NCBI RefSeq assembly: GCF_030503435.1
Contig: NZ_JAUKPO010000016.1
Span: forward strand, 91,835 to 155,834
Direction of reading: 5' to 3'
Length of the DNA: 64,000 nt
From: Rhodocytophaga aerolata
Lineage (GTDB): Bacteria > Bacteroidota > Bacteroidia > Cytophagales > 172606-1
This document shows positions 52,500 through 60,711 of the stretch, piece by piece (position 1 is the first letter of the stretch; each line of letters begins with the position of its first letter). Under the pieces are notes generated by a model. The model searched no databases. It worked only from the letters and a program-made list of their open reading frames with translations, and had not been told where the DNA came from. A program made the position numbers and the translations under genes.

Positions 52500-52533
52500 A
52501 AACCTGTTAAGTTTCTAAAACCTAACAGGTTTT
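52500..52533. repeat. AACCTGTTA/TAACAGGTT palindrome
   Basis: AAACCTGTTA and TAACAGGTTT form a stem after the DUF2490 gene. It is related in sequence to the palindromes at 20056 and 34590 and probably terminates transcription from both sides. Confidence 0.55.
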
Positions 52534-52567
52534 GCATGTATATTCCTAACTAAGAGAGAAAATACTA

Positions 52568-52936
52568 TTACCTTCTAGTTACTTTGCCTTTGTTCTCCCA
52601 GTGACTCAGTTCTATTGCGCCATTTTCTGTCCGTTTTTTAATTATACGCACATACCTTTCTCCGGCAATAGCCCCATCTTCCCGCCGTTTACCAATAAAT
52701 AAAGTCACAGGTTCTCCATGTTCATTAGTAATGAAAGTAAGATCATTGCCCCGGAAATGATCATCAATCCGGGAAGAAGGTTCATATAATTTGCTGAGTT
52801 TCTCCGCTAGTTTTGGGTTTAATGGCATAGGCTTTTTTGCTTTTACGTGCAATTTCTGGAGCAGGATACCTTTATCACCGGCTACACTTGTGACTTCTAT
52901 TTTCCGGCTGTTCGCTACACGCATTTTACAGTTCAC
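52568..52936 (-). CDS. Hypothetical protein
   Basis: A 122-residue basic protein; an alternative start four codons in (MRVANSRKIEV, 52924) is equally plausible. Landmarks are LYEPSSRIDDHFRGNDLTFITNEHGEPVTLFIGKRREDG and the C-terminal RYVRIIKKRTENGAIELSHWENKGKV. The LTFITNEHGEPVTLFI segment recalls the C-terminal strand pattern of DUF3471-type domains, but I cannot assign a family. It is divergent from the repeat-protein gene at 53009. Confidence 0.5.
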   Translation of the reverse strand: MNCKMRVANSRKIEVTSVAGDKGILLQKLHVKAKKPMPLNPKLAEKLSKLYEPSSRIDDHFRGNDLTFITNEHGEPVTLFIGKRREDGAIAGERYVRIIKKRTENGAIELSHWENKGKVTRR

Positions 52937-53008
52937 TGCAAAGCACTTTTTGCTTATTTGTCATTTTTGCATTATTGCATACGTATTCACTGTAACTCTT
53001 TAACGCCT

Positions 53009-54292
53009 ATGTTTACCACTTTACCCTTTCACATGATAGCCTGTATAGCTGCTGCCCACCTGGGCCTTTTATTCGATATGCATTTGTTGCAAACTTCTCC
53101 GGCCACTACACCAGTCCATACTTCCACAGAAGTAGTACAAGATACCAGTGTCCGGAAAAGACGTACCTATCAGTACACGCATACGGACAACAACCAATCT
53201 ACGGAAATTAATTATGATGGAGAGATTGCTTTCACCGATGATGAGAAAGATATAAAAAGCATTTCTCCGGGCGGATTTTTTAAGTTCAGTAAAACAACTT
53301 TCGGCAACCGCCGGGCTGTACATATCGAGAGTAATTCCAATGGCGAACTAAAGCGGACGTACTATGTAGGCAAAACACAAGAGCCCTATGAACCAGACGG
53401 ACGCAAATGGCTGGCGGATATGCTGCCGGAAGTAATTGCCAATACCGGCATTGGGGCCGAAGAACGGGTAAAAAGGATATATGCACAAAAAGGGATAAAC
53501 GGAGTATTGCAGGCTATTGAATCTATAAGCAGCGATTATACAAAATCTATCTATTTTGGCTATCTGCTACAACAAAATGGCTTGAAAGAAAAAGAGCTGA
53601 GCACCATAATAAACGAGGTGTCGGATCAGGTGAATTCTGATTTTGAAAAAAGCAAACTGCTGCAAAAGGTTAGCGGAAACTATTTGCAAAATGCTACCTT
53701 AACAAATACCTATTTGGATGCTGTGAAGGGAATATCCTCAGATTTTGAAAAAGCCAAGGTCCTCAGTCATGTGCTTAGTACTAAACTAAATGAAAGCGGT
53801 TTTACTAAATCCCTGGATGCTGTAGCTAGCATTAGCTCTGATTTTGAGAAGAGCAAAGTGCTTACAGAAATGCTTACCAAGCAAGAATTGCCAGATACGT
53901 ATTTTAAACAAACATTGACAGTCGTATCTGGTATTTCTTCAGACTTTGAAAAAAGTAAAGTATTTAATAAGCTTATCAGTACAAAGCCCAAAGTACTGAA
54001 CGAACATTTTCCATTATTACTGGAAACGATAACAAAAATTAGTTCTGATTTTGAAAAAAGCAAAACACTGGCTACTTTATTAAAGAATGCCCAGCTGTCT
54101 GAAACCCAATATGTGCAATGGATGGGGGCGGTAACACATGTACATTCAGACTTTGAAAAGGGGAAGTTACTACAACAAGCTAGCAGGACTATGCCTAAGG
54201 ATAAACCTGCTGTAATAGAAGCCTATAAAAAAGCAGCCAAAACCATCAGTTCCGATTTTGAATACCGGAAAGTAATGGATAACCTGGACTGA
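53009..54292 (+). CDS. Secreted or membrane-anchored SSDFEKS-repeat protein
   Basis: Start placed at ATG 53009 (MFTTLPFHMIACIAAAHLGLL); upstream codons in the open frame overlap the divergent gene and lack coding character. The 427-residue product has an N-terminal hydrophobic segment, a charged region with ENGELKRTYYVGKTQEPYEPDGRKW-like sequence, and about eight repeats of roughly 35 residues from residue 170 on. Each repeat contains ISSDFEKSKVL or a variant (ISSDYTKS, VNSDFEKS, VHSDFEKG). The repeats are predicted helical hairpins, similar to tails found in some Bacteroidota BlaR1/M56-like proteins. Function unknown; a binding scaffold is likely. Confidence 0.72.
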   Translation: MFTTLPFHMIACIAAAHLGLLFDMHLLQTSPATTPVHTSTEVVQDTSVRKRRTYQYTHTDNNQSTEINYDGEIAFTDDEKDIKSISPGGFFKFSKTTFGNRRAVHIESNSNGELKRTYYVGKTQEPYEPDGRKWLADMLPEVIANTGIGAEERVKRIYAQKGINGVLQAIESISSDYTKSIYFGYLLQQNGLKEKELSTIINEVSDQVNSDFEKSKLLQKVSGNYLQNATLTNTYLDAVKGISSDFEKAKVLSHVLSTKLNESGFTKSLDAVASISSDFEKSKVLTEMLTKQELPDTYFKQTLTVVSGISSDFEKSKVFNKLISTKPKVLNEHFPLLLETITKISSDFEKSKTLATLLKNAQLSETQYVQWMGAVTHVHSDFEKGKLLQQASRTMPKDKPAVIEAYKKAAKTISSDFEYRKVMDNLD

Positions 54293-54368
54293 TCTGACGA
54301 AACTATCTCTTGCGATACAAATGCTATTTTAAAGTAATAAACGTTTTGTGAAAGAGTGAGTAAGGCTG

Positions 54369-54420
54369 CTGGCTGCAAGGTGCCTTACTTACATGGGTGC
54401 TACCGTTCTTTTGCAGCCAG
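54369..54420. repeat. 10-bp inverted repeat upstream of the kinase operon
   Basis: CTGGCTGCAA (54369-54378) and TTGCAGCCAG (54411-54420) are exact reverse complements, 32 bp apart, ending 24 bp before the histidine kinase start. It could be a regulator-binding site or an mRNA structure in the 5' leader. Confidence 0.5.
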
Positions 54421-54444
54421 GTTGAAAAATAAGCAACATACCCC

Positions 54445-55509
54445 ATGAAACCACTTAGATTACTTCTCTTACTGCTTGCCGGAACCTTGATTGGAGGGGT
54501 ATTCTACACGTATCTGTTTTATAGCGAAACCGGTAAAACGCCCAATTATACAGAAAATGTTCAGCTCCTGCTTTATACATTAGCTACTTTTGTAGCTGTT
54601 GCGGCAGTTGTATCGGTTTTGCGGCTGAGGTTAAATAAATGGTTTCCCTGGCAGCAAATGATCACGGTGCGGTTGCTAACGGGCATGCTGCTACATATTC
54701 TTTTGAGTTTGCTGATTATTGGCGTAAGCGCCAGTCTGTATGTTTACACAACAGCTGCCAGGCAACCGGCAGGTGTTTTTCTGGAAACCTACCGGGATGG
54801 TGCTATTAAAGTAGGTATCCTGGTATTCTTAGGAGTATTTGTGTATACAATTGTTGATGTTACTTTATTCTCTTATAAGCAGTTTGCCCAGCAGCAACTT
54901 ACCTCTGTCAGGCTCACCCAGACCCAGCTTTCCCTGCAACTGCAGATTCTGCGAAATCAGCTCAGCCCGCATTTTTTGTTCAACAGCATGAATACGATTT
55001 CCGCATTGGTTTACCAGAACCGGGCAACAGCCGAGCAGTTCATCCGGAAGCTGGCCCATACGTATCAATACATATTATCTACGCATACAAAACCCTTGGT
55101 AACCCTATCCGAAGAAACCCAATTTCTACATGCCTATATTTTTATGCTCGAAGCACGGTTTGAAGGAGCCGTGGACATCCAGATAAACTTGCCAGATCAT
55201 GTGATGCAAAGTAGGATACCTCCGCTTACCCTGCAATTGCTGGTGGAAAACGCCGTAAAACATAACCAGGCAACCAAAGAGAATCCACTTCAGATTAAAA
55301 TATATGTGGATATGTATGATCAGATAACAGTAAAAAATACCATTCAGCCAAAAGAAACTGGAAATGATTCTTTTAAAATCGGGCTGGATAATATCCGGGG
55401 CCGGTATCAGTACTTAACTAACCGGCAAATTCAGGTTTTGAAAGACAGCCATTTTACTGTAAAACTTCCACCAATCGAACCTGTTCATGAAGCAACTATT
55501 CATTCATAA
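54445..55509 (+). CDS. LytS/YpdA-type sensor histidine kinase
   Basis: A 354-residue kinase. Four membrane helices (about residues 5-27, 40-60, 80-100, 122-143) precede a His-kinase domain with ILRNQLSPHFLFNSMNTISALVYQN; the phosphoacceptor is His176. The ATPase region has TLQLLVENAVKHN (N box) and IGLDNIRGRYQYLT (G box). Typical of the Bacteroidota LytS-like kinases that act with LytTR regulators. The last 23 bp overlap the next kinase gene, so the two are translationally coupled. The signal is unknown. Confidence 0.88.
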   Translation: MKPLRLLLLLLAGTLIGGVFYTYLFYSETGKTPNYTENVQLLLYTLATFVAVAAVVSVLRLRLNKWFPWQQMITVRLLTGMLLHILLSLLIIGVSASLYVYTTAARQPAGVFLETYRDGAIKVGILVFLGVFVYTIVDVTLFSYKQFAQQQLTSVRLTQTQLSLQLQILRNQLSPHFLFNSMNTISALVYQNRATAEQFIRKLAHTYQYILSTHTKPLVTLSEETQFLHAYIFMLEARFEGAVDIQINLPDHVMQSRIPPLTLQLLVENAVKHNQATKENPLQIKIYVDMYDQITVKNTIQPKETGNDSFKIGLDNIRGRYQYLTNRQIQVLKDSHFTVKLPPIEPVHEATIHS

Positions 55510-56581
55510 CGCCTATTTCCGCATCCTTTGCCCGCCGGTGTATGGATTAGTGGTATATGTGCTGGTGCTGTTGGTATTTGACAGTGTAGGCCAGATCACA
55601 GAAAATTTTTTCAGCCAGGAAGTATTACTTTGTATCGTGCTTACCTATTTGTTATCTGAGTCATTGCGGCTGATGATTGACATGGTGAATAGGTATTTAC
55701 CAGCAGAAAAAGACATCAAAATTCTTACTGCCACACAGCTAGCAGTGAATATGCTTTGCTCGCTAACCGTAATTAGTGGGGGAGTGGCTATTTATTTTTA
55801 TTTTATTGTGGGCTATTCCACTTTCCAGGTTGAGTTACTTACGCTCAACAGTATTTATTTGTTAACTACCTTCCTATATACCTTACTTTACTTGAGTATT
55901 TATTTTCTGCAAAAACACAGCACAGAAAAGCTTACTCAGGAAACAGCCCTTCGCAAAAAGATGGAACACCAGCTACAGCAGCTTAAACAGGAGGTAAATC
56001 CTGGTTTGTTGTATAATAGCCTGGAAACGCTTATTAGTTTAGTACAACAAGATGCCGGCATGGCAGAAATATTTATAGACCGGCTTTCTTCCCTCTACCG
56101 CTACACCCTGGACCACCGGCATAAAGAACTGATTGCTTTAGAAAAAGAACTGCATGCCCTACAGGATATGGCCTACCTATACAACCATAAATTTGAAGGG
56201 AAAATTAAGGTGACCATCTGCATAGCGGAAGAGGAACAGGCATTATTGCTTTTGCCAGGAAGTTTACCGGAATTAATGGAAAACAGTATTTTATCTACCA
56301 TTATGCATCCTGGCTTCGTTCTGGCGGTGGATGTGTATGTGGAAGATTCATTTGTGGTGTTACATTACCCCAGCAACAACCGGCTACTGCTGCATAACCC
56401 TGTCCAGGAAACCATTCACCGTTTATCACAAACGTATAGCTTCTTTACAGATAAGAGAGTAGTTTACCAGCCGTCGCAGGTAGAGTGCATCATTAAATTG
56501 CCTTTGCTTCAGGAACATCCAGTTGTAGACAACAGAACGCATTCACTCACAGAAAAACCACAAGTCATTCATCAATCCTAA
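55487..56581 (+). CDS. Degenerate LytS-type histidine kinase lacking the phosphoacceptor
   Basis: A 364-residue paralogue of the preceding kinase with four membrane helices and a coiled segment (LTQETALRKKMEHQLQQLKQEV). Where the active kinase has LSPHFLFNS this protein has VNPGLLYNS (residues 170-178), so the phosphoacceptor histidine is replaced by Gly173. An N-box-like ELMENS remains but the GIGLxNxxxR G box is missing. It is probably catalytically dead and serves as partner or regulator of the first kinase. It ends 35 bp before the LytTR regulator gene. Confidence 0.82.
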   Translation: MKQLFIHNAYFRILCPPVYGLVVYVLVLLVFDSVGQITENFFSQEVLLCIVLTYLLSESLRLMIDMVNRYLPAEKDIKILTATQLAVNMLCSLTVISGGVAIYFYFIVGYSTFQVELLTLNSIYLLTTFLYTLLYLSIYFLQKHSTEKLTQETALRKKMEHQLQQLKQEVNPGLLYNSLETLISLVQQDAGMAEIFIDRLSSLYRYTLDHRHKELIALEKELHALQDMAYLYNHKFEGKIKVTICIAEEEQALLLLPGSLPELMENSILSTIMHPGFVLAVDVYVEDSFVVLHYPSNNRLLLHNPVQETIHRLSQTYSFFTDKRVVYQPSQVECIIKLPLLQEHPVVDNRTHSLTEKPQVIHQS

Positions 56582-56615
56582 CTACCCACCGGCCAACTAC
56601 TAATCCCTGCAACCC

Positions 56616-57413
56616 ATGAAAGTTCTGATTATCGAAGATGAGAAACCAGCCGCCGACAAACTGGAGCGGTATATTAAGCAATATGATCCTTCTATTCAGG
56701 TGCTGGCAAAGCTGGAAAGTGTACAGCAGGTAAACCAATGGTTCAGTAGGGAAATAGCTGAAGTAGACCTGCTATTTATGGATATACAATTGTCGGATGG
56801 AGTAAGCTTTGAGATTTTTAAGCAGACTCCTATCCAAAAGCCAGTCATTTTTACCACTGCCTACAGTGAATATGCTATAGAAGCCTTTAAAGTAAATGGC
56901 ATAGACTATCTCTTAAAACCCATATCGTATGAAGCGTTGGCCAGCAGCATGCAAAAACTGGAGGTATTGAGAAGTAGCCTTCCATCCCGGCAACCGAGTA
57001 TACCGCTGGAGAACCTTTCCAGAATGCTTTCCCAGCTACAGAAAAAGAATTATAAAAACAGGTTTATGGTCAGGCTGGGCGAACACATTCACTCTATTGC
57101 GGCAGATAGTATTACCTTGTTTTATGCCGTAGACCGGGATGTATTTCTGTATACAACTACCAAAAAGAAATTTATCGTCGATTATAAGCTGGAAGACCTG
57201 GAGGAAATTATAGATCCTGCGTTATTTTTTCGGGTAAACCGGAGCATCATTCTGCACATCAATGGCATCCGGGATGTATTGGTTTACTCCAATAGCCGCC
57301 TGAAAATTCACCTTCAGCAGGAATTCGATAAAGAAATAATTGTAAGCCGGGAACGGGTTAATGATTTTAAAGAATGGTTTAATGGCAACAGCCCGCAGGT
57401 TGCTACTGATTAA
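56616..57413 (+). CDS. LytTR family response regulator
   Basis: A 265-residue regulator. The receiver domain has IIEDEKPAADKL at the start, phospho-acceptor Asp56 in LLFMDIQLSDG, Thr/Ser in FTTAYSEYAIEAF and the conserved Lys in YLLKPISY. The C-terminal LytTR DNA-binding domain includes RFMVRLGEHIHSIAADSITLFYAVDRDVFLYTTTKKKFIVDY and FFRVNRSIILHINGIRDVLVYSNSRLKIHL. It is the likely output of the two preceding kinases. Targets unknown. Confidence 0.9.
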   Translation: MKVLIIEDEKPAADKLERYIKQYDPSIQVLAKLESVQQVNQWFSREIAEVDLLFMDIQLSDGVSFEIFKQTPIQKPVIFTTAYSEYAIEAFKVNGIDYLLKPISYEALASSMQKLEVLRSSLPSRQPSIPLENLSRMLSQLQKKNYKNRFMVRLGEHIHSIAADSITLFYAVDRDVFLYTTTKKKFIVDYKLEDLEEIIDPALFFRVNRSIILHINGIRDVLVYSNSRLKIHLQQEFDKEIIVSRERVNDFKEWFNGNSPQVATD

Positions 57414-57440
57414 GTAGGAGTTCAACAATAGTGAATTCTA

Positions 57441-58568
57441 TTACATGATAAAAGGCTTGGGGCTAAAACTAAGAATGAAAACGAGCAGCGATAGCCAGCC
57501 TAGTGCTTGCCTGCCAGCCGAAAGCGGACGGTCATATAAGACTGGCGGATGATACACACCCAAGAACCTGCCCAGGATAAAGCTGAACAGCAGCCATCCA
57601 TAATAGCCTTCAATGCCCGGAAATAAGAACGACAGTAAATACTGACCGGCAAACACCGATAAGCTAAGCAAAATGGTGTTTTTTGCTCCATTCACTGTGC
57701 GTGAAAAAGTAATAAACAAAAAACCAAAATAAAGCAGTGCCCAGTGGAACGTATCCAAAAACTCAGTCTCAGAGGCTGGCGGCACCACCAAACCTAACCC
57801 GGCATAGAAGACAAAACCGACAAATAGAACTGGAGCAATCAGGCTATGCTTTCGGTATCCTACCATGCTAAACAGAATATGTCCGCCATCCAGTTGTCCG
57901 ATGGGAAGCAAGTTCAGCGACGTAAAAAAAAGCGACAGGTACCCTGCAAATAAGAAGGGATAATGTGCCATTTCATACACATTGGGGATACGTGCCGGAT
58001 CAGTCACCACCCATTTCTCAAACAGCACAAAGAGTAAATTTCTGCCTAAGGCAAAACCCCCTTCTGTATCTTTATATACATGCTGCGCATAGGCTAAGCC
58101 ATACTGTTGATATTCCGGATGAATTGTAAAAATATGTTCAGGGGGCGGCAAATGCGTAAAGCCATACAACAATACACCCAAAGCCAGAATGAATCCTGCC
58201 AGTGGGCCCGCAATGCCTACATCAAAATATTCTTGCCTGGTATGCATAGGACTTTTTATGCGGATAAAAGCCCCCATTGTACCAATGGAGCCTATTCCCA
58301 ACCAGAAAGGAATGTAATAGGGCAAGGTCAGGCGGATTTTATATAAACGGGCAGTAATATAGTGGCCAAATTCATGTACCGTTAGTACACTCAGGAAAGG
58401 AATAGAAAAATACATGCCCTGCCAGAATTCCGGCCATCCCAGCGGTTGCGGAGAAAAAATAAAACTGTTTCCAAACATCCATTCAGCCCCTGCAAGGGTA
58501 GTAGTAATAAACGTAAGTATGAACAGGAAACTGTGTAGGAAATACGTTTTAATTGAGTGTTCACCCAT
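57441..58568 (-). CDS. Site-2 protease (M50 family)
   Basis: A 375-residue intramembrane metalloprotease with about eight helices. VLTVHEFGHYITARLYKI (about residues 62-79) holds the HExGH zinc site, FDVGIAGPLAGFILALG is the conserved GxxAG-type helix, and LNLLPIGQLDGGHILFSM (about residues 224-241) supplies the third zinc ligand Asp. Family members cleave membrane-bound transcription factors or anti-sigma proteins. Its ATG overlaps the HAD gene stop by one base (TAATG), so the two are translated together. Confidence 0.88.
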   Translation of the reverse strand: MGEHSIKTYFLHSFLFILTFITTTLAGAEWMFGNSFIFSPQPLGWPEFWQGMYFSIPFLSVLTVHEFGHYITARLYKIRLTLPYYIPFWLGIGSIGTMGAFIRIKSPMHTRQEYFDVGIAGPLAGFILALGVLLYGFTHLPPPEHIFTIHPEYQQYGLAYAQHVYKDTEGGFALGRNLLFVLFEKWVVTDPARIPNVYEMAHYPFLFAGYLSLFFTSLNLLPIGQLDGGHILFSMVGYRKHSLIAPVLFVGFVFYAGLGLVVPPASETEFLDTFHWALLYFGFLFITFSRTVNGAKNTILLSLSVFAGQYLLSFLFPGIEGYYGWLLFSFILGRFLGVYHPPVLYDRPLSAGRQALGWLSLLVFILSFSPKPFIM

Positions 58569-59188
58569 TAGCGGAATATATCTAAAATAGTAGCCGGAGT
58601 TTGTAAATGAACGGTTTGAATGCCTATTTGTTTTGCTCCCTGTATATTTAAAGCACTATCATCAATAAATAAGGTTTCCTTAGGGAGGATGCCGGCATCT
58701 TTCAACACATACTGGTAACAATCGGCTGAGGGCTTCGCCAGTTGAATTTGATGAGAATAATAGGTTTTATCGAACAAGTCTTCCAGGCTGTAAATCTGAT
58801 GGTCGCGTTGTAAGATGCGGTTTACCTCTTGAATATGAATTGCATTTGTATTGCTCAGCAAATAAAGCGTATAGGTTTTGCGTAACTCTTTCAAGAGTTT
58901 TATTCGTTCCTGTGGAATGTCGAAGAGCATTGAATTCCATGCTTGATCTATTTGTTCATCGGTTAGCGAAGTTTCCAGCATATGATTTACCGTAATGCGG
59001 AATTCTGCATCTGTCCATTTGCCAACTTCATGATTGTAAAACAAACGCCGTTCTTCTATTTGCTGACGGATAAAGGGAATATCTTTTTCACTTAATTTAC
59101 TGAAGGACAGGGCCACCTGTTGAAAATCGATATTTAAAATGACGCCACCCAGATCAAAGAGTAGATTTTTAATGTGAGAAGAAATCAA
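58568..59188 (-). CDS. HAD family phosphatase
   Basis: A 206-residue HAD hydrolase of the YihX/GpH-like type. LLFDLGGVILNIDF (about residues 10-23) has the nucleophile Asp, YLLSNTNAIHI is motif II, and AKPSADCYQYVL with LFIDDSALNIQGAKQIGIQTVHL gives motifs III and IV. The catalytic region reads DLGGV where many HADs have DxDxT; this is usual in the YihX group, which dephosphorylates sugar phosphates such as glucose-1-phosphate. Overlaps the M50 gene start. Divergent from the tRNA. Confidence 0.86.
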   Translation of the reverse strand: MISSHIKNLLFDLGGVILNIDFQQVALSFSKLSEKDIPFIRQQIEERRLFYNHEVGKWTDAEFRITVNHMLETSLTDEQIDQAWNSMLFDIPQERIKLLKELRKTYTLYLLSNTNAIHIQEVNRILQRDHQIYSLEDLFDKTYYSHQIQLAKPSADCYQYVLKDAGILPKETLFIDDSALNIQGAKQIGIQTVHLQTPATILDIFR

Positions 59189-59274
59189 AATTTTTGTAAT
59201 TTATTTGTGGATTGTGATGCAAATATGTAAAATTGCACTCCCAAAACAAAGCAACTGAAACAATGTTGTTTTGC

Positions 59275-59348
59275 GGGCTTGTAGCTCAGCCGGTTAGAGC
59301 ACCTGACTCATAATCAGGGGGTCCCTGGTTCGAGCCCAGGCTGGCCCA
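59275..59348 (+). tRNA. tRNA with CAT anticodon (Met or lysidine-modified Ile)
   Basis: A 74-nt cloverleaf: acceptor GGGCTTG/CTGGCCC with one T-T mismatch and one wobble, D stem GCTC/GAGC, anticodon stem CCTGA/TCAGG with loop CTCATAA (anticodon at 59309-59311), variable GGGTC, T stem CCTGG/CCAGG with loop TTCGAGC. The CCA end is not encoded. Elongator tRNA-Met and tRNA-Ile2 share this loop, and I cannot tell them apart by eye. The G1-rich acceptor stem leans towards Ile2. An integrase remnant starts about 160 bp downstream, in keeping with tRNA 3' ends as integration sites. Confidence 0.93.
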
Positions 59349-59352
59349 CGTG

Positions 59353-59389
59353 AAAAAACCCTCAATTCTGCGGAATTAGAGGGTTTTTT
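59353..59389 (+). terminator. Terminator after the tRNA
   Basis: AAAAAACCCTC...GAGGGTTTTTT with inner arms AATTC/GAATT forms a long hairpin ending in a T run, starting 5 bp after the tRNA. Confidence 0.85.
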
Positions 59390-59506
59390 ACTTTTTAGCC
59401 TCTTCCTGCCTCTTTTTGCTGCTTTGATTTTTATAGCGAAAAAGCCTATTTTTAGCCACTCAATATTAACTATTGGGACCTATATGAGACCTAGAAAAAT
59501 AGACTA

Positions 59507-59659
59507 ATGAGTGTATCCGCTAAATTATATTGCAAAAAGAGTAAAGTTAAACCAGACGGTACAGCTCCTATTTATATTGTGTTAAGAATCAATAGTAAGC
59601 CAAAACTGATATTAACTGGTAAATATATTAATCCGAACCTGGGCGATGCAATTATTTGA
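59507..59659 (+). pseudogene. Truncated tyrosine integrase (N-terminal arm-binding domain)
   Basis: A 50-codon remnant that starts MSVSAKLYCKKSKVKPDGTA and continues PIYIVLRINSKPKLILTGKYI before reaching a stop. This is the start of the arm-type DNA-binding domain of Bacteroidota phage-type integrases (Arm-DNA-bind_5-like), which usually have about 400 residues. Homology stops at about 59645, where the TPR-like frame begins in another phase. The remnant lies downstream of a tRNA gene, as expected for an element that integrates at the tRNA 3' end. It is not an integron integrase (IntI lacks this domain). Confidence 0.75.
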
Positions 59660-59975
59660 GGATGCCTTAGCAATAGAGAAATTAAACCCTGATGTAGCAA
59701 GAGAAGCATCCATAGCGGCTATAGATGCAGGGCATGTTGAACTTGCAGTAAATTATTCGCTTGAGGCAATAAAAAGGTTGCCCACTGATTCAGGTTTAAT
59801 GTGTAACCATGCCATTAATCTAATGGTAGCAGGAAAAGATAAAGAGGCCCTTGAGTGGATTGAGAAAGCCTTAGCCATAGATCCGATGGATAAGATAAAC
59901 CAGAATGCTCATCAGCTGATAAAATTAGTCTCTGAAGGCAAAAGAAAAAGACCAAAGTTTGATGAGTTAATGTAA
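59646..59975 (+). CDS. TPR-like protein fragment, cassette B0
   Basis: A 109-residue helical protein with TPR-type pairs (VELAVNYSLEAIKRLPTD, MCNHAINLMVAGKDKEALEWIEKALAIDP). The frame opens exactly at the junction with the integrase remnant, and no cassette start box complementary to its end box (AAGCCTAAC) is found upstream. It is therefore likely the C-terminal part of a longer protein whose start was lost in a rearrangement. AT-rich. Function unknown. Confidence 0.55.
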   Translation: MQLFEDALAIEKLNPDVAREASIAAIDAGHVELAVNYSLEAIKRLPTDSGLMCNHAINLMVAGKDKEALEWIEKALAIDPMDKINQNAHQLIKLVSEGKRKRPKFDELM

Positions 59976-59984
59976 AAATAATAA

Positions 59985-60078
59985 GCCTAACACCACACAC
60001 TATCGACAACTAGGCTGCCTCACCGCAGAGCTCCAATTTGAAGCCATAGTTGCGAGTGTGTTTGGTTCATTAGGTGGC
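59985..60078 (+). other. attC-like site B0
   Basis: Starts GCCTAACACC (fits RYYYAAC) and ends aTTAGGTGGC. The 5' arm (ACACACT at 59995-60001, CG at 60004-60005, CAACTA at 60007-60012) pairs with the 3' arm 60047-60061 (TAGTTGCGAGTGTGT), leaving AT and A unpaired in the 5' arm only. The same unpaired bases occur in site A3. One of the best-preserved sites. Confidence 0.7.
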
Positions 60079-60093
60079 ATAAAATGATAAAAA

Positions 60094-60591
60094 ATGACCG
60101 AACAAACTATTCTATCTGATAAAGAAGCAATAAGAGAATGGTTTGCTGATACAGTGTACGAACAAAGTATATTAATTGAACTTGTAATCGACAAATCAAC
60201 AGAAAAAATAGTATTCATTACCTCTTGTTCAACGGAACCATTAAACAGATATCAGTACAGATTTAGAAAGGTTACCTTCTATGATGTTAAGGATTTAACG
60301 ATAGGAAAGTTTTTGTATAAGCAACTTGCCAACAATGAGTATCAAGAAGATATAAGATATAACAGTGGCAGCAGAAGAGGAACTTATATTATTGAAAGGA
60401 TTCAGTTAAAAACTTATCCAGATTATTTTACTATACACCTCAATTTTGGCGATTCAAACAATAGTGTAGATTTTCGATTTTCCGGGGTTGCAATTCAAGA
60501 ACGATTGGGTATATATCAGAAGAGTGAAGAAATAAAAATACTTGATTTGCAATCTCGACAAGACATTAAATTTGATAAACCATTTGAATGA
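60094..60591 (+). CDS. Hypothetical protein, cassette B1
   Basis: A 165-residue soluble protein without signal peptide. The sequence alternates strands and helices and contains TYIIERIQLKTYPDYFTIHLNFGDSNNSVDFRFSG; no family is recognised. It is AT-rich and starts 15 bp after the cassette start TTAGGTGGC (60070-60078), whose exact complement GCCACCTAA is at 60601-60609. Single gene per unit. The VDFRFSG segment recalls the WRFSG segment of the next cassette protein, hinting at distant relationship. Confidence 0.65.
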   Translation: MTEQTILSDKEAIREWFADTVYEQSILIELVIDKSTEKIVFITSCSTEPLNRYQYRFRKVTFYDVKDLTIGKFLYKQLANNEYQEDIRYNSGSRRGTYIIERIQLKTYPDYFTIHLNFGDSNNSVDFRFSGVAIQERLGIYQKSEEIKILDLQSRQDIKFDKPFE

Positions 60592-60600
60592 AAAAAGAAC

Positions 60601-60695
60601 GCCACCTAACATTAAGCAGACCTTCCAGCCCGCCGCTGATACGCAAAGCCTCAGCATGAGGCAAGGCCGTCGGCTGCTCATATTCCGTTGTGCGC
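60601..60695 (+). other. attC-like site B1
   Basis: Starts GCCACCTAAC and ends with GTTGTGCGC (60687-60695), where the TT is preceded by G as in classical integrons. It contains an internal hairpin GCCTCA/TGAGGC and a CAGCC.../...GGCTG arm pair. The 5' box is a 9-nt perfect complement of its own cassette start, 60070-60078. Confidence 0.65.
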
Positions 60696-60711
60696 AAAAA
60701 AGGAAAATAAA

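Noticed and set aside
59507..59659. Integrase remnant considered as the integron integrase of array B
   Set aside because: Its arm-binding N-terminal domain is typical of Bacteroidota phage/ICE integrases, and IntI proteins do not have it.
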